From: Halomonas lysinitropha
GTDB lineage: Bacteria; Pseudomonadota; Gammaproteobacteria; Pseudomonadales; Halomonadaceae
NCBI RefSeq assembly: GCF_902500215.1
Contig: NZ_CABVOU010000046.1
Coordinates: 126,136-190,135, forward strand
DNA length: 64,000 bases
Direction: 5' to 3'
Positions 26,420 through 35,462 of this stretch are shown here, in pieces. Each line of letters opens with the position of its first letter. The first letter of the stretch is position 1. Made by a program: the position numbers and the translations under genes. The notes below the pieces were generated by a model, which saw only the letters and a program-made list of their open reading frames with translations, was not told the DNA's origin and did no database searches.

Positions 26420-29212
26420 TCACGACACCTGGCGGGATGCACGCTCGCGGCCTGGAGCCTGCTTCCCTGACATCAGGTTGAAGTGTCGCAGTATCCATTT
26501 TTCCAGCTCCACCACCAGAAAGAGAGCAAGGCCCGTCGCAAGGATGAGACCCCAGTGAAGCGGGCTCAGCCCTTCGGCTTCGAACAGCAGCTGCATGAAG
26601 GGCAGGTAGGTCCAGCCAAGCTGGATCAGGATCACAAGGCCGATGGCGATCAAGACGGGACGACTACCGAAGATCCCCTGGAGGCTCAGGGAGCGGCCCA
26701 CCAGGAAGCGGCTATTGAGCAGGTAGACGATTTCGCCCATCACCAGCATGTTCACTGCGCCCGAGCGGGCCAGCTCGAGACTGCCGCCCTGGCCGAGGAT
26801 CCAGAAGAACAGACCGGCGACCGCCGCCACCAGCACTACCGAGACGAAGACGACCCGCCAGAGCATGAACAGAGACAGAAGGGGAGCATCGGGATCCCGC
26901 GGCTGGCGGCGCATGATATCGGGCTCGGACGACTCGAACACCAGCGCCATCCCCAGGGTTACGGCCGTGACCATGTTGACCCAGAGAATCTGTAACCCGC
27001 TGATGGGCAGCGTCATGCCGCCGAGCATGGCGAGGAGCACGGCCAGACTCTCGGCACCGTTGGTGGGCAGCAGGAAGGTGATGGTCTTGCGGATGTTGTC
27101 GTAGACCTTGCGTCCTTCCTCGATGGCCTTCTCGATGGTGGCGAAATTGTCGTCGGCGAGCACCATTTCCGAGGCCTCCTTGGCGGCCTCGGTGCCCTGG
27201 ACGCCCATGGCCACGCCCACGTCGGCGCGCTTGAGGGCCGGGCCGTCGTTGACCCCGTCGCCGGTCATGGCGCAGATGCCGCCCTGGGCCTGCATGGCCT
27301 TGACCAGGCGCAGCTTGTGCTCGGGGGCCGCCCGGGCAAAGACATCCACCTTTCGGACGCAGTCCTGGAGCTCCTCGTTCGACATCTCTTCGATGTCGCG
27401 GCCGGCGACGGCTCTCTCGGTCTGGGCGAAGCCCAGCTTCTCGGCGATGGCCCGGGCCGTCTGGGGGTGGTCGCCGGTGATCATCACCGGGCGGATGCCG
27501 GCCTCAAGGCACTGCTTCACGGCCTCGATGGCCGCTTCTCGGGGCGGGTCGAGAAGACCTGTCATGCCCAGCAATACAAGACCCTGCTCGACATCGTCGC
27601 GGTCCAGCTCCTCGCCGTCGCCGACGCGCTTCTCGGCAATGGCCAGCACTCGCAGACCCCGTGATGAAAGCTCCTCGATGTGGTCTTCCCACGCCTCGGT
27701 ATCGAGTGCCACCTCCTCACCTTCACGACGCACCCGGTCACACATTTCCAGAAGTCGATCCGGCGCGCCCTTGACCAGAATATGCTTTTCGCCATCGATC
27801 TCATTGAGAGTGGCCATGTAGCGGTATTCCGACTCGAAGGGCAGGGTGTCCAGGCGGGGATGGGCCTCGCGCAGGTTCGAGGCATCGAGATCGGCCTTGG
27901 CCGCCGCCACCACCAGCGCTCCCTCGGTGGGGTCGCCCTCGATGTGCCAGCGGTCGTCCTCGTGCTTGAGTTCCGCCTCGTTGCAGAGCACGCCGGCGAG
28001 CAGCAGATGCTCGAGGTCGGGATGGTCAGAGAGCTTGAGTGTCTCGCCTTTCTCTTCTCTTGCCTCGTGTTCCGGCTCGTCCCCGGCCTCCTCGGAGACC
28101 TCGTGGAGGCTGCCTTCAGGCGAGAAGCCCACCCCCGAGAGGCGCACTTCCTTGTCCTCGAGGCGGATGGCGCGGGCGGTCATCTCGTTGCGGGTCAGGG
28201 TGCCGGTCTTGTCGGTGAAAATGGTGGAGATCGAGCCCAGGGTCTCGACGGCCGGCAGGCGACGAATGATGGCATTGCGCCGCGCCATGGCCTGGACGCC
28301 GATGGCCAAACCGATGGTGACGATGGCCGGCAGGCCCTGCGGGATAGCGGCCACCGCCAAGGCGACGGCCGCCATGAACATCTCGGTGGCGGCCTTGCCG
28401 TGCACGAAGATACCGATGGCCGCGGAAAAGGCAGCGCCACCGACGATGAAGAGGGCGAGCATGTTGCCGGCCCGGTCCAGCTGGGCGAGAAGCGGGGTCT
28501 TCAGCTTCTCCACGTCCTGCAGCATCTCGGAGATGCGGCCGATCTGAGTGTGGCGGCCGGTTTCCACCACCAGACCCCGGGCATTGCCCTGCACGACCAA
28601 CGTGCCGGCATGGGCCATGCCGCTGCGCTCGGCCAGGGGCGCCTCTTCATCGACGGCGTCGCTTGACTTGTCGACGGGCTCGGATTCGCCGGTGAGGGGC
28701 GCTTCCTGGGTGCGCAGGCGCTGGCTCTTGATCAAGCGCAGGTCGGCGGGTACCCGGTCACCGCTCTGAATCAGTACGATATCGCCGGGAACCAGCTCCG
28801 TGGCATCCAGGGTGGATCGCCTGCCGTCGCGCAGGACCTTGGCCCGTGGCGACAGCATGTTGCGGATGCTGTCCAGCGCCCGCTCGGCCTTGCCCTCCTG
28901 GAAGAAGCCGATCAACGCGATGATCACCACCACTGCGAGAATGACGGCAGCGTCCAGGCTGTGTCCGAGAAGCTGGCTCGCTACCGCGGCAACGATGAGG
29001 ATCAGCATCAGGATGTTGTTGAACTGCTCCATCAGGCGTTTCCACCAGGGCCGCGATTCTGCCTGCTTGAGCTTGTTGGGGCCATGCTCGGCCAGCCGAT
29101 CGTCGGCCTCCCTGCTGTCCAGTCCCTCGGCGCTGCTGTCGAGACGCTTAAGGGCCTCCTCGGTCGAAAGGGCGTGCCATTCGGCATGCCCGTTCTGGGA
29201 ACGATTCGCCAT
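26420..29212 (-). CDS. P-type cation ATPase, PII, paralogue 2
   Basis: 930 residues, closely similar throughout to the neighbouring ATPase. TGES and DKTGTLT (D334) are intact, so catalysis is expected. Its ion site differs the other way round: PQGLP (Q292) replaces PEGLP, while helix 5 keeps N-G-A-E (SERCA E771) and helix 6 keeps NMVTA (T799). The nucleotide domain has an extra acidic insert near residues 400-425. Start at ATG 29212 with GGAGAAA upstream; a longer frame lacks support. About 59 nt of leader resembles that of paralogue 1, pointing to a tandem duplication. Confidence 0.88.
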   Translation of the reverse strand: MANRSQNGHAEWHALSTEEALKRLDSSAEGLDSREADDRLAEHGPNKLKQAESRPWWKRLMEQFNNILMLILIVAAVASQLLGHSLDAAVILAVVVIIALIGFFQEGKAERALDSIRNMLSPRAKVLRDGRRSTLDATELVPGDIVLIQSGDRVPADLRLIKSQRLRTQEAPLTGESEPVDKSSDAVDEEAPLAERSGMAHAGTLVVQGNARGLVVETGRHTQIGRISEMLQDVEKLKTPLLAQLDRAGNMLALFIVGGAAFSAAIGIFVHGKAATEMFMAAVALAVAAIPQGLPAIVTIGLAIGVQAMARRNAIIRRLPAVETLGSISTIFTDKTGTLTRNEMTARAIRLEDKEVRLSGVGFSPEGSLHEVSEEAGDEPEHEAREEKGETLKLSDHPDLEHLLLAGVLCNEAELKHEDDRWHIEGDPTEGALVVAAAKADLDASNLREAHPRLDTLPFESEYRYMATLNEIDGEKHILVKGAPDRLLEMCDRVRREGEEVALDTEAWEDHIEELSSRGLRVLAIAEKRVGDGEELDRDDVEQGLVLLGMTGLLDPPREAAIEAVKQCLEAGIRPVMITGDHPQTARAIAEKLGFAQTERAVAGRDIEEMSNEELQDCVRKVDVFARAAPEHKLRLVKAMQAQGGICAMTGDGVNDGPALKRADVGVAMGVQGTEAAKEASEMVLADDNFATIEKAIEEGRKVYDNIRKTITFLLPTNGAESLAVLLAMLGGMTLPISGLQILWVNMVTAVTLGMALVFESSEPDIMRRQPRDPDAPLLSLFMLWRVVFVSVVLVAAVAGLFFWILGQGGSLELARSGAVNMLVMGEIVYLLNSRFLVGRSLSLQGIFGSRPVLIAIGLVILIQLGWTYLPFMQLLFEAEGLSPLHWGLILATGLALFLVVELEKWILRHFNLMSGKQAPGRERASRQVS

Positions 29213-29432
29213 GCTGTTTCTCCGGCCGGGAGCAAGAATCAAAGGGTACTGCACAGCATGTTGCACTGCAGTGATCCAGCGCAAGACTTGCTCGCCAAGT
29301 CCCTTCCACTGAGAGCCGCAGGTCGCGGAAATGGCCTGACGGACGGCTGGTCGTCGGCCAGTTCACCCCTTACACTGCCCGACACAGGGCCGTGCCAGCA
29401 CGGCTTTTCCCTTCACATTCCGGACGCGTTCC

Positions 29433-30356
29433 ATGGCCCAGACCCTCTCGAAACGGATCAACAAGTACATCAGCGAGAGCGGCCTTTGCTCCCGCCGAGA
29501 GGCAGACCGCTACATCGAACAGGGCAATGTGCATATCGACGGCAGACGCGCCACTCCCGGTGACCAGGTCTTCCCGGGGAGCGTGGTGAAGGTCAACGGC
29601 CAGATTATCGAGCCGCTGGCACTGGAAGACCAGGACCTGGTGTTCATCGCCCTCAACAAGCCGGTGGGCATCGTCAGCACCACCGATCCCGCCGAGAAGG
29701 CCAATATTGTCGATTTCGTCAAGCATGGCGCCCGCATCTTTCCCATAGGGCGGCTGGACAAGGATTCCCAGGGGCTGATCTTCCTGACCAACAACGGCGA
29801 CCTGGTCAATCGCATCCTGCGGGCGAGCAACCAGCACGAGAAAGAGTATCGGGTCACCGTCGACAAGCCGATCACCGAGGACTTCATCGCCGGCATGGGG
29901 GGAGGCGTGCCGATCCTCGGCGAGGTCACCCGCAAGTGCCGCGTGGTCAGGGAGTCGCGCTTCGTCTTCAATATCACCCTGGTCCAGGGGCTCAACCGTC
30001 AGATTCGCCGCATGTGCGAGGTGTTCGGCTATGACGTCGTCAAGCTCGAGCGAATCCGCATCATGAACGTGTCGCTCAAGGGGCTGGCACCGGGGGACTG
30101 GCGGGATCTGACGCCGGCCGAGGTGGCAACGATCCTCTCCCTGACCGAACACTCCACGTCCGAGGCCCAGCCGCCCCGCCAGCGATCGGCCCGGCGCAAG
30201 GCAGGGGAGGGCGCCAGGACCGGTAGCGGCAAGCAGAAAGCGCAGAAGCCCGGCACGCCGTCCCGGGGAGGGAGAGGAAAGCCCGGCAGAAAGTCGGGAA
30301 AAGGGTCTCGCCCCAATACCGGTGGGCCATCCCGCAAGCCCAGGGGGCGGAAGTAG
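29433..30356 (+). CDS. rluF: 23S rRNA pseudouridine synthase RluF-like
   Basis: 307 residues. An N-terminal S4 RNA-binding domain ([23 protein letters not shown]) is followed by the RsuA-type catalytic core, with D109 in [11 protein letters not shown] as the catalytic aspartate, and [14 protein letters not shown] near the end of the core. E. coli RluF modifies U2604 of 23S rRNA; RluB/RluE or RsuA are alternatives, but the core resembles RluF best. The last 60 or so residues form a Lys/Arg/Gly/Pro-rich tail with no predicted fold. Confidence 0.87.
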   Translation: MAQTLSKRINKYISESGLCSRREADRYIEQGNVHIDGRRATPGDQVFPGSVVKVNGQIIEPLALEDQDLVFIALNKPVGIVSTTDPAEKANIVDFVKHGARIFPIGRLDKDSQGLIFLTNNGDLVNRILRASNQHEKEYRVTVDKPITEDFIAGMGGGVPILGEVTRKCRVVRESRFVFNITLVQGLNRQIRRMCEVFGYDVVKLERIRIMNVSLKGLAPGDWRDLTPAEVATILSLTEHSTSEAQPPRQRSARRKAGEGARTGSGKQKAQKPGTPSRGGRGKPGRKSGKGSRPNTGGPSRKPRGRK

Positions 30357-30406
30357 CCGTCTCCCGAGGAACCGGCCAGAACGCGGCACCGGCCATAAGG
30401 AGCACC

Positions 30407-31012
30407 ATGAAGGATCCACGCCTGAAAAGCCCCGCCGTGGCGCGCAATCGCCAGCCGATCCTCGAGGTGTTGCAGGACGTGCTGCCCCAGAGGGCGCGAG
30501 TGCTGGAGGTGGCCAGCGGCAGCGGCGAGCATGCCGTGCATTTCGCCGGCGCCATGCCCGACTGGGCCTGGCAGCCCAGCGACCCCAACCCCCATGCACT
30601 GGCCTCCATCGACGCATGGCGCGTAGAGGCCGGGTTGCGCAACCTGGCCGCGCCGTTCCGGCTCGACGTATCCGTTCCCGGCGACTGGCCCGAGGGCCCC
30701 TTCGAGGCGGTCGTGGCCATCAACCTGCTGCATATCTCGCTCTGGACGGTTACCGAGGCGCTGATGGCAGGTGCCGGGACTTCCCTGGTGCCGGGTGGGG
30801 CGCTCTACCTCTACGGGCCGTTCAGGCGCGAGGGGCGCCATACGGCCCCTAGCAATGCAACCTTCGATCTGGACCTCCAGGCCCGCGACCCGCGCTGGGG
30901 CATCCGGGACCTGGACGCCGTGACGTCCGAAGCCGAACGACGCGGCCTCGACCTCGAACGGGTGGTGGCCATGCCGGCCAATAATCTCAGCGTGGTGTTA
31001 CGCAGGCCATAG
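30407..31012 (+). CDS. DUF938-family SAM-dependent methyltransferase
   Basis: 201 residues. The N-terminus (SPAVARNRQPILEVL) and the SAM-binding glycine loop LEVASGSGEHAVHFA are the family signature, followed by PSDPNP and VVAINLLHIS. The class I methyltransferase fold is clear, but the substrate of DUF938 proteins is unknown. AAGGAG precedes the ATG. It follows rluF by 50 bp and may be co-transcribed. Confidence 0.85.
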   Translation: MKDPRLKSPAVARNRQPILEVLQDVLPQRARVLEVASGSGEHAVHFAGAMPDWAWQPSDPNPHALASIDAWRVEAGLRNLAAPFRLDVSVPGDWPEGPFEAVVAINLLHISLWTVTEALMAGAGTSLVPGGALYLYGPFRREGRHTAPSNATFDLDLQARDPRWGIRDLDAVTSEAERRGLDLERVVAMPANNLSVVLRRP

Positions 31013-31031
31013 GAGCGGAACAGGGCTGTCG

Positions 31032-31223
31032 TCACTCGGGGATCTCGCCGGGTTGGCGGTACTGAACGCCCTCGGCCTGGCGCTCCTCTCGGGTCCTGGT
31101 CTCATCCTCGGCGGGAACACCCCATACGGTTTCTCGGCGGCCATCCTCCCAGGTGTAGGTGGTGCAACCAGCGAGCAAGGCCAGCACGAGCATGCCGGCG
31201 GCAGGCGTTATCGATCGATGCAT
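31032..31223 (-). CDS. Small predicted lipoprotein
   Basis: About 63 residues: a hydrophobic signal with lipobox LALLAGC, then a short acidic, charged mature part. Start at ATG 31223, or at the adjacent GTG 31226; GGAG lies just upstream of both. Convergent with the methyltransferase and directly upstream of the TRAP genes on the other side. Function unknown; no family recognised. Confidence 0.7.
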   Translation of the reverse strand: MHRSITPAAGMLVLALLAGCTTYTWEDGRRETVWGVPAEDETRTREERQAEGVQYRQPGEIPE

Positions 31224-31234
31224 CACTAATTCTC

Positions 31235-32494
31235 CTAGCCGGAAAGCCCCATCAGTATCGGGACATAGACCACCAGCAGCAGCACACTGATCAATCCCAG
31301 CAGGTAGGGAATGATGGCGCGGGTGATACGTTCCAGCGGCAGTTGGGTGACCGAGGAGGCCACATAGAGGTTGATCGCCACCGGCGGTGTGATCATGCCG
31401 ATGGCCAGCCCGACCACGATGATGAGACCGAAGTGGATGGGGTCGATACCCAGCTGGGTCACCAGCGGCAGCAGCACCGGGGTCAGGATGATCAGGGCAC
31501 TGGCCGTCTCGATGAACACGCCGGTGAGCAGGATCACCGCCACCACCAGCAGCATGATCACGAACGGGTTGGTGGAGAGCGACAGCACTGCCTGGGCGAT
31601 GGCGCCGGGGACCTGCCAGCTGGAAAGGGTCCAGCTGAGGACCGCCGAGGTGGCGATCACCAGCATGATCACCGAGGTGGTGATCGCCGAGCGGATCAGG
31701 ACCCGGTAGACGTCGGCCAGGCTCAGGTCACGGTAGACGAACAGTGACACCATCAGCGCGTAGTTGACGGCTACCACGGCTGCCTCGCTGGGAGTGAACA
31801 CCCCCGAGAAGATGCCGCCGAGGATGATCACCGGCGTTGCGAGCCCCCAGCTGGCGCTTTGGAATGTGCGCCAGATGGTGGCCGGCGAAAAGGCGGTACC
31901 GCGCGGATAGTTGCGCCGATAGGCCTGGACGATGGCGATGGTGGCCAGCCCCAGGCCCATGGCGATACCCGGCAGGATACCGTTCAGGAAGAGTTTCGAG
32001 ACCGACTGCTGGGCGATCACCGCGTAGATGATCATGGGTACCGAGGGGGGAATCACCACGCCGATGGTGCCGCTGGCGGCGATCAGACTGGCCGCCGAGG
32101 CCGGCTCGTAGCCCTTCTTGCGCAGTTCCGGCACCAGGCTCGAGCCCACCGCGGCGGTAGTCGCGGCCCCGGAGCCGGAGATGGCGGCAAAGAACATGCC
32201 GGCTCCCACCGAGACGATGGAGAGCCCGCCCTTGAGGAAGCCGAACAGCGAGTCGGCGAAGTCCACCAGTTTCTCGCTCACCTTGCCCTGGGCCATCAGG
32301 TCGCCGGCCAGGATGAACATGGGTACTGCCACCAGGGCGAAGGAGTTGATGCCCTGGAACATCTGCTGGGTGACCACCATCAGCGGGACACCCTGGGCAT
32401 TGAGGGCCAGCAGGGTGCTGGCGCCGATGGCCAGGGCGATGGGCACGCCCAGCAGCATGAAGAGGAAGAACAGTACGAACAGCAGGCCCGTCAT
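31235..32494 (-). CDS. dctM: TRAP transporter large permease (DctM)
   Basis: 419 residues, strongly hydrophobic with about twelve helices. FLFMLLGVPIALAIGAS at the start, SGSGAATTAAVGS and GIVTPPVAINLYV-like segments (here GMITPPVAINLYV) are classic DctM motifs. It carries out solute/Na+ symport together with DctQ and DctP. Its ATG overlaps the dctQ stop by 4 bp. Confidence 0.92.
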   Translation of the reverse strand: MTGLLFVLFFLFMLLGVPIALAIGASTLLALNAQGVPLMVVTQQMFQGINSFALVAVPMFILAGDLMAQGKVSEKLVDFADSLFGFLKGGLSIVSVGAGMFFAAISGSGAATTAAVGSSLVPELRKKGYEPASAASLIAASGTIGVVIPPSVPMIIYAVIAQQSVSKLFLNGILPGIAMGLGLATIAIVQAYRRNYPRGTAFSPATIWRTFQSASWGLATPVIILGGIFSGVFTPSEAAVVAVNYALMVSLFVYRDLSLADVYRVLIRSAITTSVIMLVIATSAVLSWTLSSWQVPGAIAQAVLSLSTNPFVIMLLVVAVILLTGVFIETASALIILTPVLLPLVTQLGIDPIHFGLIIVVGLAIGMITPPVAINLYVASSVTQLPLERITRAIIPYLLGLISVLLLVVYVPILMGLSG

Positions 32495-33033
32495 GTGGGG
32501 GGCCCCTGGGTGTTGCCGCTGTCATCGTTATCGCTGGCCGCTCCCTCGATGATCAGTTCCAGCAGGTCGACCAGCGCACACCACGCCATGATCGCCGCGG
32601 AGAGCGGAATCACCAGATAGATCCAGGTCATGGAGATGCGCAGCGAGGCAGATTTCTGGAAGCTCTGGACCTGCATGTATTCCCAGCCGATAGCCACCAG
32701 GGCGGCCAGAAAGCCCAGTGCCACCAGTAACGCAGCGATGCGCGCCAGGCGGCGCGGCCGGCCGGGCAGGGCATCGACGACGAACGTCACGGCGATATGC
32801 CGGCCCCGGCGAAAGGCCAGGGTTGCGCCGAGGAAGGTGATCCACACCAGCAGGAAACGGGCCACCTCCTCGGTCCAGCCCACGGCAGTAAAGAATACCC
32901 GCGAGACGACCTGCAGGGTGATCACTGCAATCAACGCCGCCATCGCCGTGAAGACCACGGGGGCGATGACGGCGTCCAGGGCGCGCTCACTCCACCGCAG
33001 CGGTCGCAGCAGGGAATGGGCGAGGTCAGGCAC
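32491..33033 (-). CDS. dctQ: TRAP transporter small permease (DctQ)
   Basis: 180 residues with four hydrophobic helices and the DctQ hallmark WTEEVARFLLVWITFLGA. Starts with GTG at 33033, immediately after the dctP stop (TAA then GTG), with AGGCGC-type sequence inside the dctP end serving as ribosome-binding region. The acidic C-terminal tail overlaps the dctM start. Confidence 0.88.
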   Translation of the reverse strand: MPDLAHSLLRPLRWSERALDAVIAPVVFTAMAALIAVITLQVVSRVFFTAVGWTEEVARFLLVWITFLGATLAFRRGRHIAVTFVVDALPGRPRRLARIAALLVALGFLAALVAIGWEYMQVQSFQKSASLRISMTWIYLVIPLSAAIMAWCALVDLLELIIEGAASDNDDSGNTQGPPT

Positions 33034-34029
33034 TTACTTCAGCGCCTCCTGGATGCGCGGCAGATAGTCGCCGAACTGCTCTCCGTATTTCTCGTAGACC
33101 GGGGCCACGGCTTCCTGGAAGGCCGCGATATCAGGCTCCTCGACGATCTGCATGCCCGCCTCGCGCAGTTCCGCCAGCTGCTCGGCTTCCATCTCGGCGT
33201 TGACCCGGCGCTCGTGCTCGGCGGCTTCCTGGGCGGCCTCCTCCATCACCACCTGGGCGGCCTCGGGCAAAGCGTTCCAGACCGGCATGCCCATCACGAA
33301 GATCGCCGGCGCATAGGTGTGGCGTGACAGCGTCATGTGGTCCTGGGTCTCGTAGAGCTTGAAGGAGTGGATGACGTTGACCGGGTTCTCCTGGCCATCG
33401 ATGGTGCCCTGCTGCATGGCGGTCAGCGCCTCGGTCCAGGCCATGGGCACGGCGTTGGCCCCCAGTTCGCGGAAGGTGTCGACGTAGACCGGGTTCTCCA
33501 TCACGCGGATGCGCAGGCCGTCGATATCCGCGGGGCTTTGCACCGGCCGCTCGCTGTTGGTCAGGTTGCGAAAACCGCGCTCGGCGTAGGCCAGACCCTT
33601 GAGATTGACTTCACTGAGCCTATCCAAGAGCTCCTGGCCGATCTCGCCGTCGAGGACGTCGTAGGCTGCCTCGGGAGAGGGGAACAGGAAGGGCAGTTCG
33701 AACACCGCCATCGGCTCGAGGAAGTTGGCCACCGGGCCGTTGGTGATCACGCCCATGTCGATGGTGCCGATCTGCATGCCCTCGAGCAGGGTGCGTTCGT
33801 CACCCAGGCTGGCGTTGGGGTAGAGCTCGATATCGACCTTCTCCTCGGTGCGCTCCTCGACCAGTTCCTCGAATTTCTCGGCGGCGATATGGAAGCCGTC
33901 CTGCTCATTGACCACGTGGGCCAGGCGCAGGGTCACGGGGTCCATGTCAGAAAACTCGCTGGCCTGGGCGCCGGCGGCCACTGCCAGTGAGATGGAGAGT
34001 GCCAGCGTGCAGCGTGCAAAACCTTTCAT
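33034..34029 (-). CDS. dctP: TRAP transporter periplasmic substrate-binding protein (DctP)
   Basis: 331 residues with a Sec signal peptide (cleavage near AQA-SE) and a DctP fold: LRLAHVVNEQDGFHIAAEKFEELV, LYPNASLGDERTLLEGMQIGTIDMG and the carboxylate-binding Arg region GLRIRVMENPVYVDTF. The conserved Arg suggests an organic acid ligand, but the specific compound cannot be read from sequence. Start at ATG 34029, preceded by AAGGAAA. First gene of dctPQM. Confidence 0.92.
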   Translation of the reverse strand: MKGFARCTLALSISLAVAAGAQASEFSDMDPVTLRLAHVVNEQDGFHIAAEKFEELVEERTEEKVDIELYPNASLGDERTLLEGMQIGTIDMGVITNGPVANFLEPMAVFELPFLFPSPEAAYDVLDGEIGQELLDRLSEVNLKGLAYAERGFRNLTNSERPVQSPADIDGLRIRVMENPVYVDTFRELGANAVPMAWTEALTAMQQGTIDGQENPVNVIHSFKLYETQDHMTLSRHTYAPAIFVMGMPVWNALPEAAQVVMEEAAQEAAEHERRVNAEMEAEQLAELREAGMQIVEEPDIAAFQEAVAPVYEKYGEQFGDYLPRIQEALK

Positions 34030-34111
34030 TGTGATTTTCCTTCGGTGAGTCAGGTACTTGGTGAGCATGCCCGAACCCGACGCTGGCGGTCAATCAGCGC
34101 ATGGGCATGGT

Positions 34112-34600
34112 TCACAGCAACCGGTACATCACATGGGCATCCGTCAGGCCCTGCGAAGGGTGGCGGAAGGCCCCGGGGAGGGTACCGATGATCGAGAAAC
34201 CCTGCTTCAGCCATTGCCGGATAGCCGCTTCGTTGCTGGCCACCACCAGGTTGTACTGCATGGCAAGGAAACCCATCTCCCGGGCCAGTGTCAGGGAATG
34301 CCGGCACATATCCCCGGCGAGGCCCTGACCTCTGGCCCATTCGGCGACCACATAGCCGCAGTTGGCCACATGGTCACCGGGGCCGGCCTGGTTGGCCTTG
34401 AGAAAATAGGTGCCCAGCAACTCGCCGGCGTCATCGACGGCCACGCGTACGGCACGGGGCAGCTCGATCCACATCCGATGGGCGTCCTGCTCACTGATGT
34501 CGCGGGGCACCGCATAGGTCTCGCCGGCGCGGAAGACCGGTTCGAGAATGGCCCACAGGGACGGCCAGTCCTCGGGCTGGTAGGGGCGGATGTGGATCAT
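34112..34600 (-). CDS. GNAT-family N-acetyltransferase
   Basis: 162 residues. Starts MIHIRPYQPEDW, typical of GNAT proteins, with the acetyl-CoA loop as VVAEWARGQGLAGDMC and NEAAIRQWLKQGFSIIG at the end of the fold. Start at ATG 34600 with GGGAGC 6 nt upstream; a longer open frame upstream is not supported. Substrate unknown. Confidence 0.82.
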   Translation of the reverse strand: MIHIRPYQPEDWPSLWAILEPVFRAGETYAVPRDISEQDAHRMWIELPRAVRVAVDDAGELLGTYFLKANQAGPGDHVANCGYVVAEWARGQGLAGDMCRHSLTLAREMGFLAMQYNLVVASNEAAIRQWLKQGFSIIGTLPGAFRHPSQGLTDAHVMYRLL

Positions 34601-34688
34601 TCGGTAGCTCCCGGGCCGTGACATGCCCTCGGGCGATGATCTCATCAGCAGCGCTGCCGAGCCAGGCCTCTGTTGTGGGTGGTCGGGG

Positions 34689-34889
34689 CTAATCCTGGAC
34701 GTTGCAGGAAGGCGAACTCCCGTCATCGCGATGAATCACCAGCACGGTCTTCTGGTTGAAACTGACCTGCCGGCCATAGGCCTCGGCGGCCTTCTTGGTA
34801 GCGAAATGCCGACAGTTTCGAGAGCCGCCTCTGCGTACGTTCCAGCCTCCCTTGGCATTCGGTACTACGTGATGCGTCGTCCGGTTCAT
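34689..34889 (-). CDS. DUF2188 small protein
   Basis: 66 residues beginning MNRTTHHVVPNAKGGWNVRR, the DUF2188 signature, with F-x-T-K-K-A-A-E-A-Y-G-R in the middle. AGGAGGG precedes the ATG. Small, basic, soluble; function unknown for the family. Confidence 0.8.
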   Translation of the reverse strand: MNRTTHHVVPNAKGGWNVRRGGSRNCRHFATKKAAEAYGRQVSFNQKTVLVIHRDDGSSPSCNVQD

Positions 34890-34977
34890 GGTGTTGTCCC
34901 TCCTGTGCGGTGGGCGCTGCCGGGATGGGGATGGACTCTATCGAATTATAGCCTTCTCGCCGAGGGGGCAGTTGATT

Positions 34978-35017
34978 TCGCCGCCTCTGCATGATTCAGA
35001 TCATGCAGAGGCGGCGA
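34978..35017. repeat. 18-bp perfect inverted repeat with 4-nt loop
   Basis: The arm 34978-34995 (beginning TCGCCGCC) is perfectly complementary to 35000-35017, around the loop TCAG. It lies between two small minus-strand genes, 38 nt beyond the stop of the 82-residue gene. Neither strand has a T-run next to it, so it is not a canonical terminator. Confidence 0.75.
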
Positions 35018-35054
35018 TCCAAGAAAGCGGGCCACCGCGGCGTACGGTAATCCC

Positions 35055-35303
35055 TCATACGAAGTCAGGATCTTCCGTCCTGACGGTAATCGCCTCCTCC
35101 TCCCCGGGCACCATCACCGCGAACTCGCCACCCCCGAGATGGGTGACCGAGTGGCCCTCCCGGGTTCGAAAGGAGGAGGGCCCGTCGCTGATGGCCCCGG
35201 TGTGTTGCAGGTCACTGAGATCCCTGACGCTGACGAACATGTCGATGAAGTACTCGTTGCCGGCCGGGTCGAAGGCCAGGATGGTTTTCTCGCTGTGGGG
35301 CAT
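35055..35303 (-). CDS. Hypothetical 82-residue acidic protein
   Basis: A small soluble protein (begins MPHSEKTILAFDPAGNEYFID, ends in an acidic tail) with no family I recognise. GAGGTG is placed properly before the ATG at 35303, and the frame has a plausible composition, so it is likely a real gene. Neighbours (a DUF2188 gene and a tRNA) give no functional hint. Confidence 0.6.
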   Translation of the reverse strand: MPHSEKTILAFDPAGNEYFIDMFVSVRDLSDLQHTGAISDGPSSFRTREGHSVTHLGGGEFAVMVPGEEEAITVRTEDPDFV

Positions 35304-35410
35304 GGGGGCACCTCGGGTAGGAAAGCCTGCTGATCATTCTAGCCATCGCCTTCGAGAGTCTTCCAACATCTTCGGCCATGGCCGCTGATAGCTCTGATGG
35401 AAACACAACG

Positions 35411-35451
35411 AAAAACCGCCACCCGGTTATGATCCGTAAGTGGCGGTTTTT
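35411..35451. terminator. Rho-independent terminator, bidirectional
   Basis: AAAAACCGCCAC (35411-35422) pairs perfectly with GTGGCGGTTTTT (35440-35451) around a 17-nt loop. The T-run on either strand is in the terminator position. It lies 12 nt beyond the 3' end of the minus-strand tRNA-Pro gene. Confidence 0.85.
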
Positions 35452-35462
35452 CCTGATATTTC

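Noticed and set aside
29388-29407. Attenuator-like hairpin just before rluF (GCCGTG-CCAG-CACGGC-TTTT)
   Set aside because: Only a 6-bp stem with four T residues; could occur by chance at this GC content, and there is no leader peptide or partner structure.
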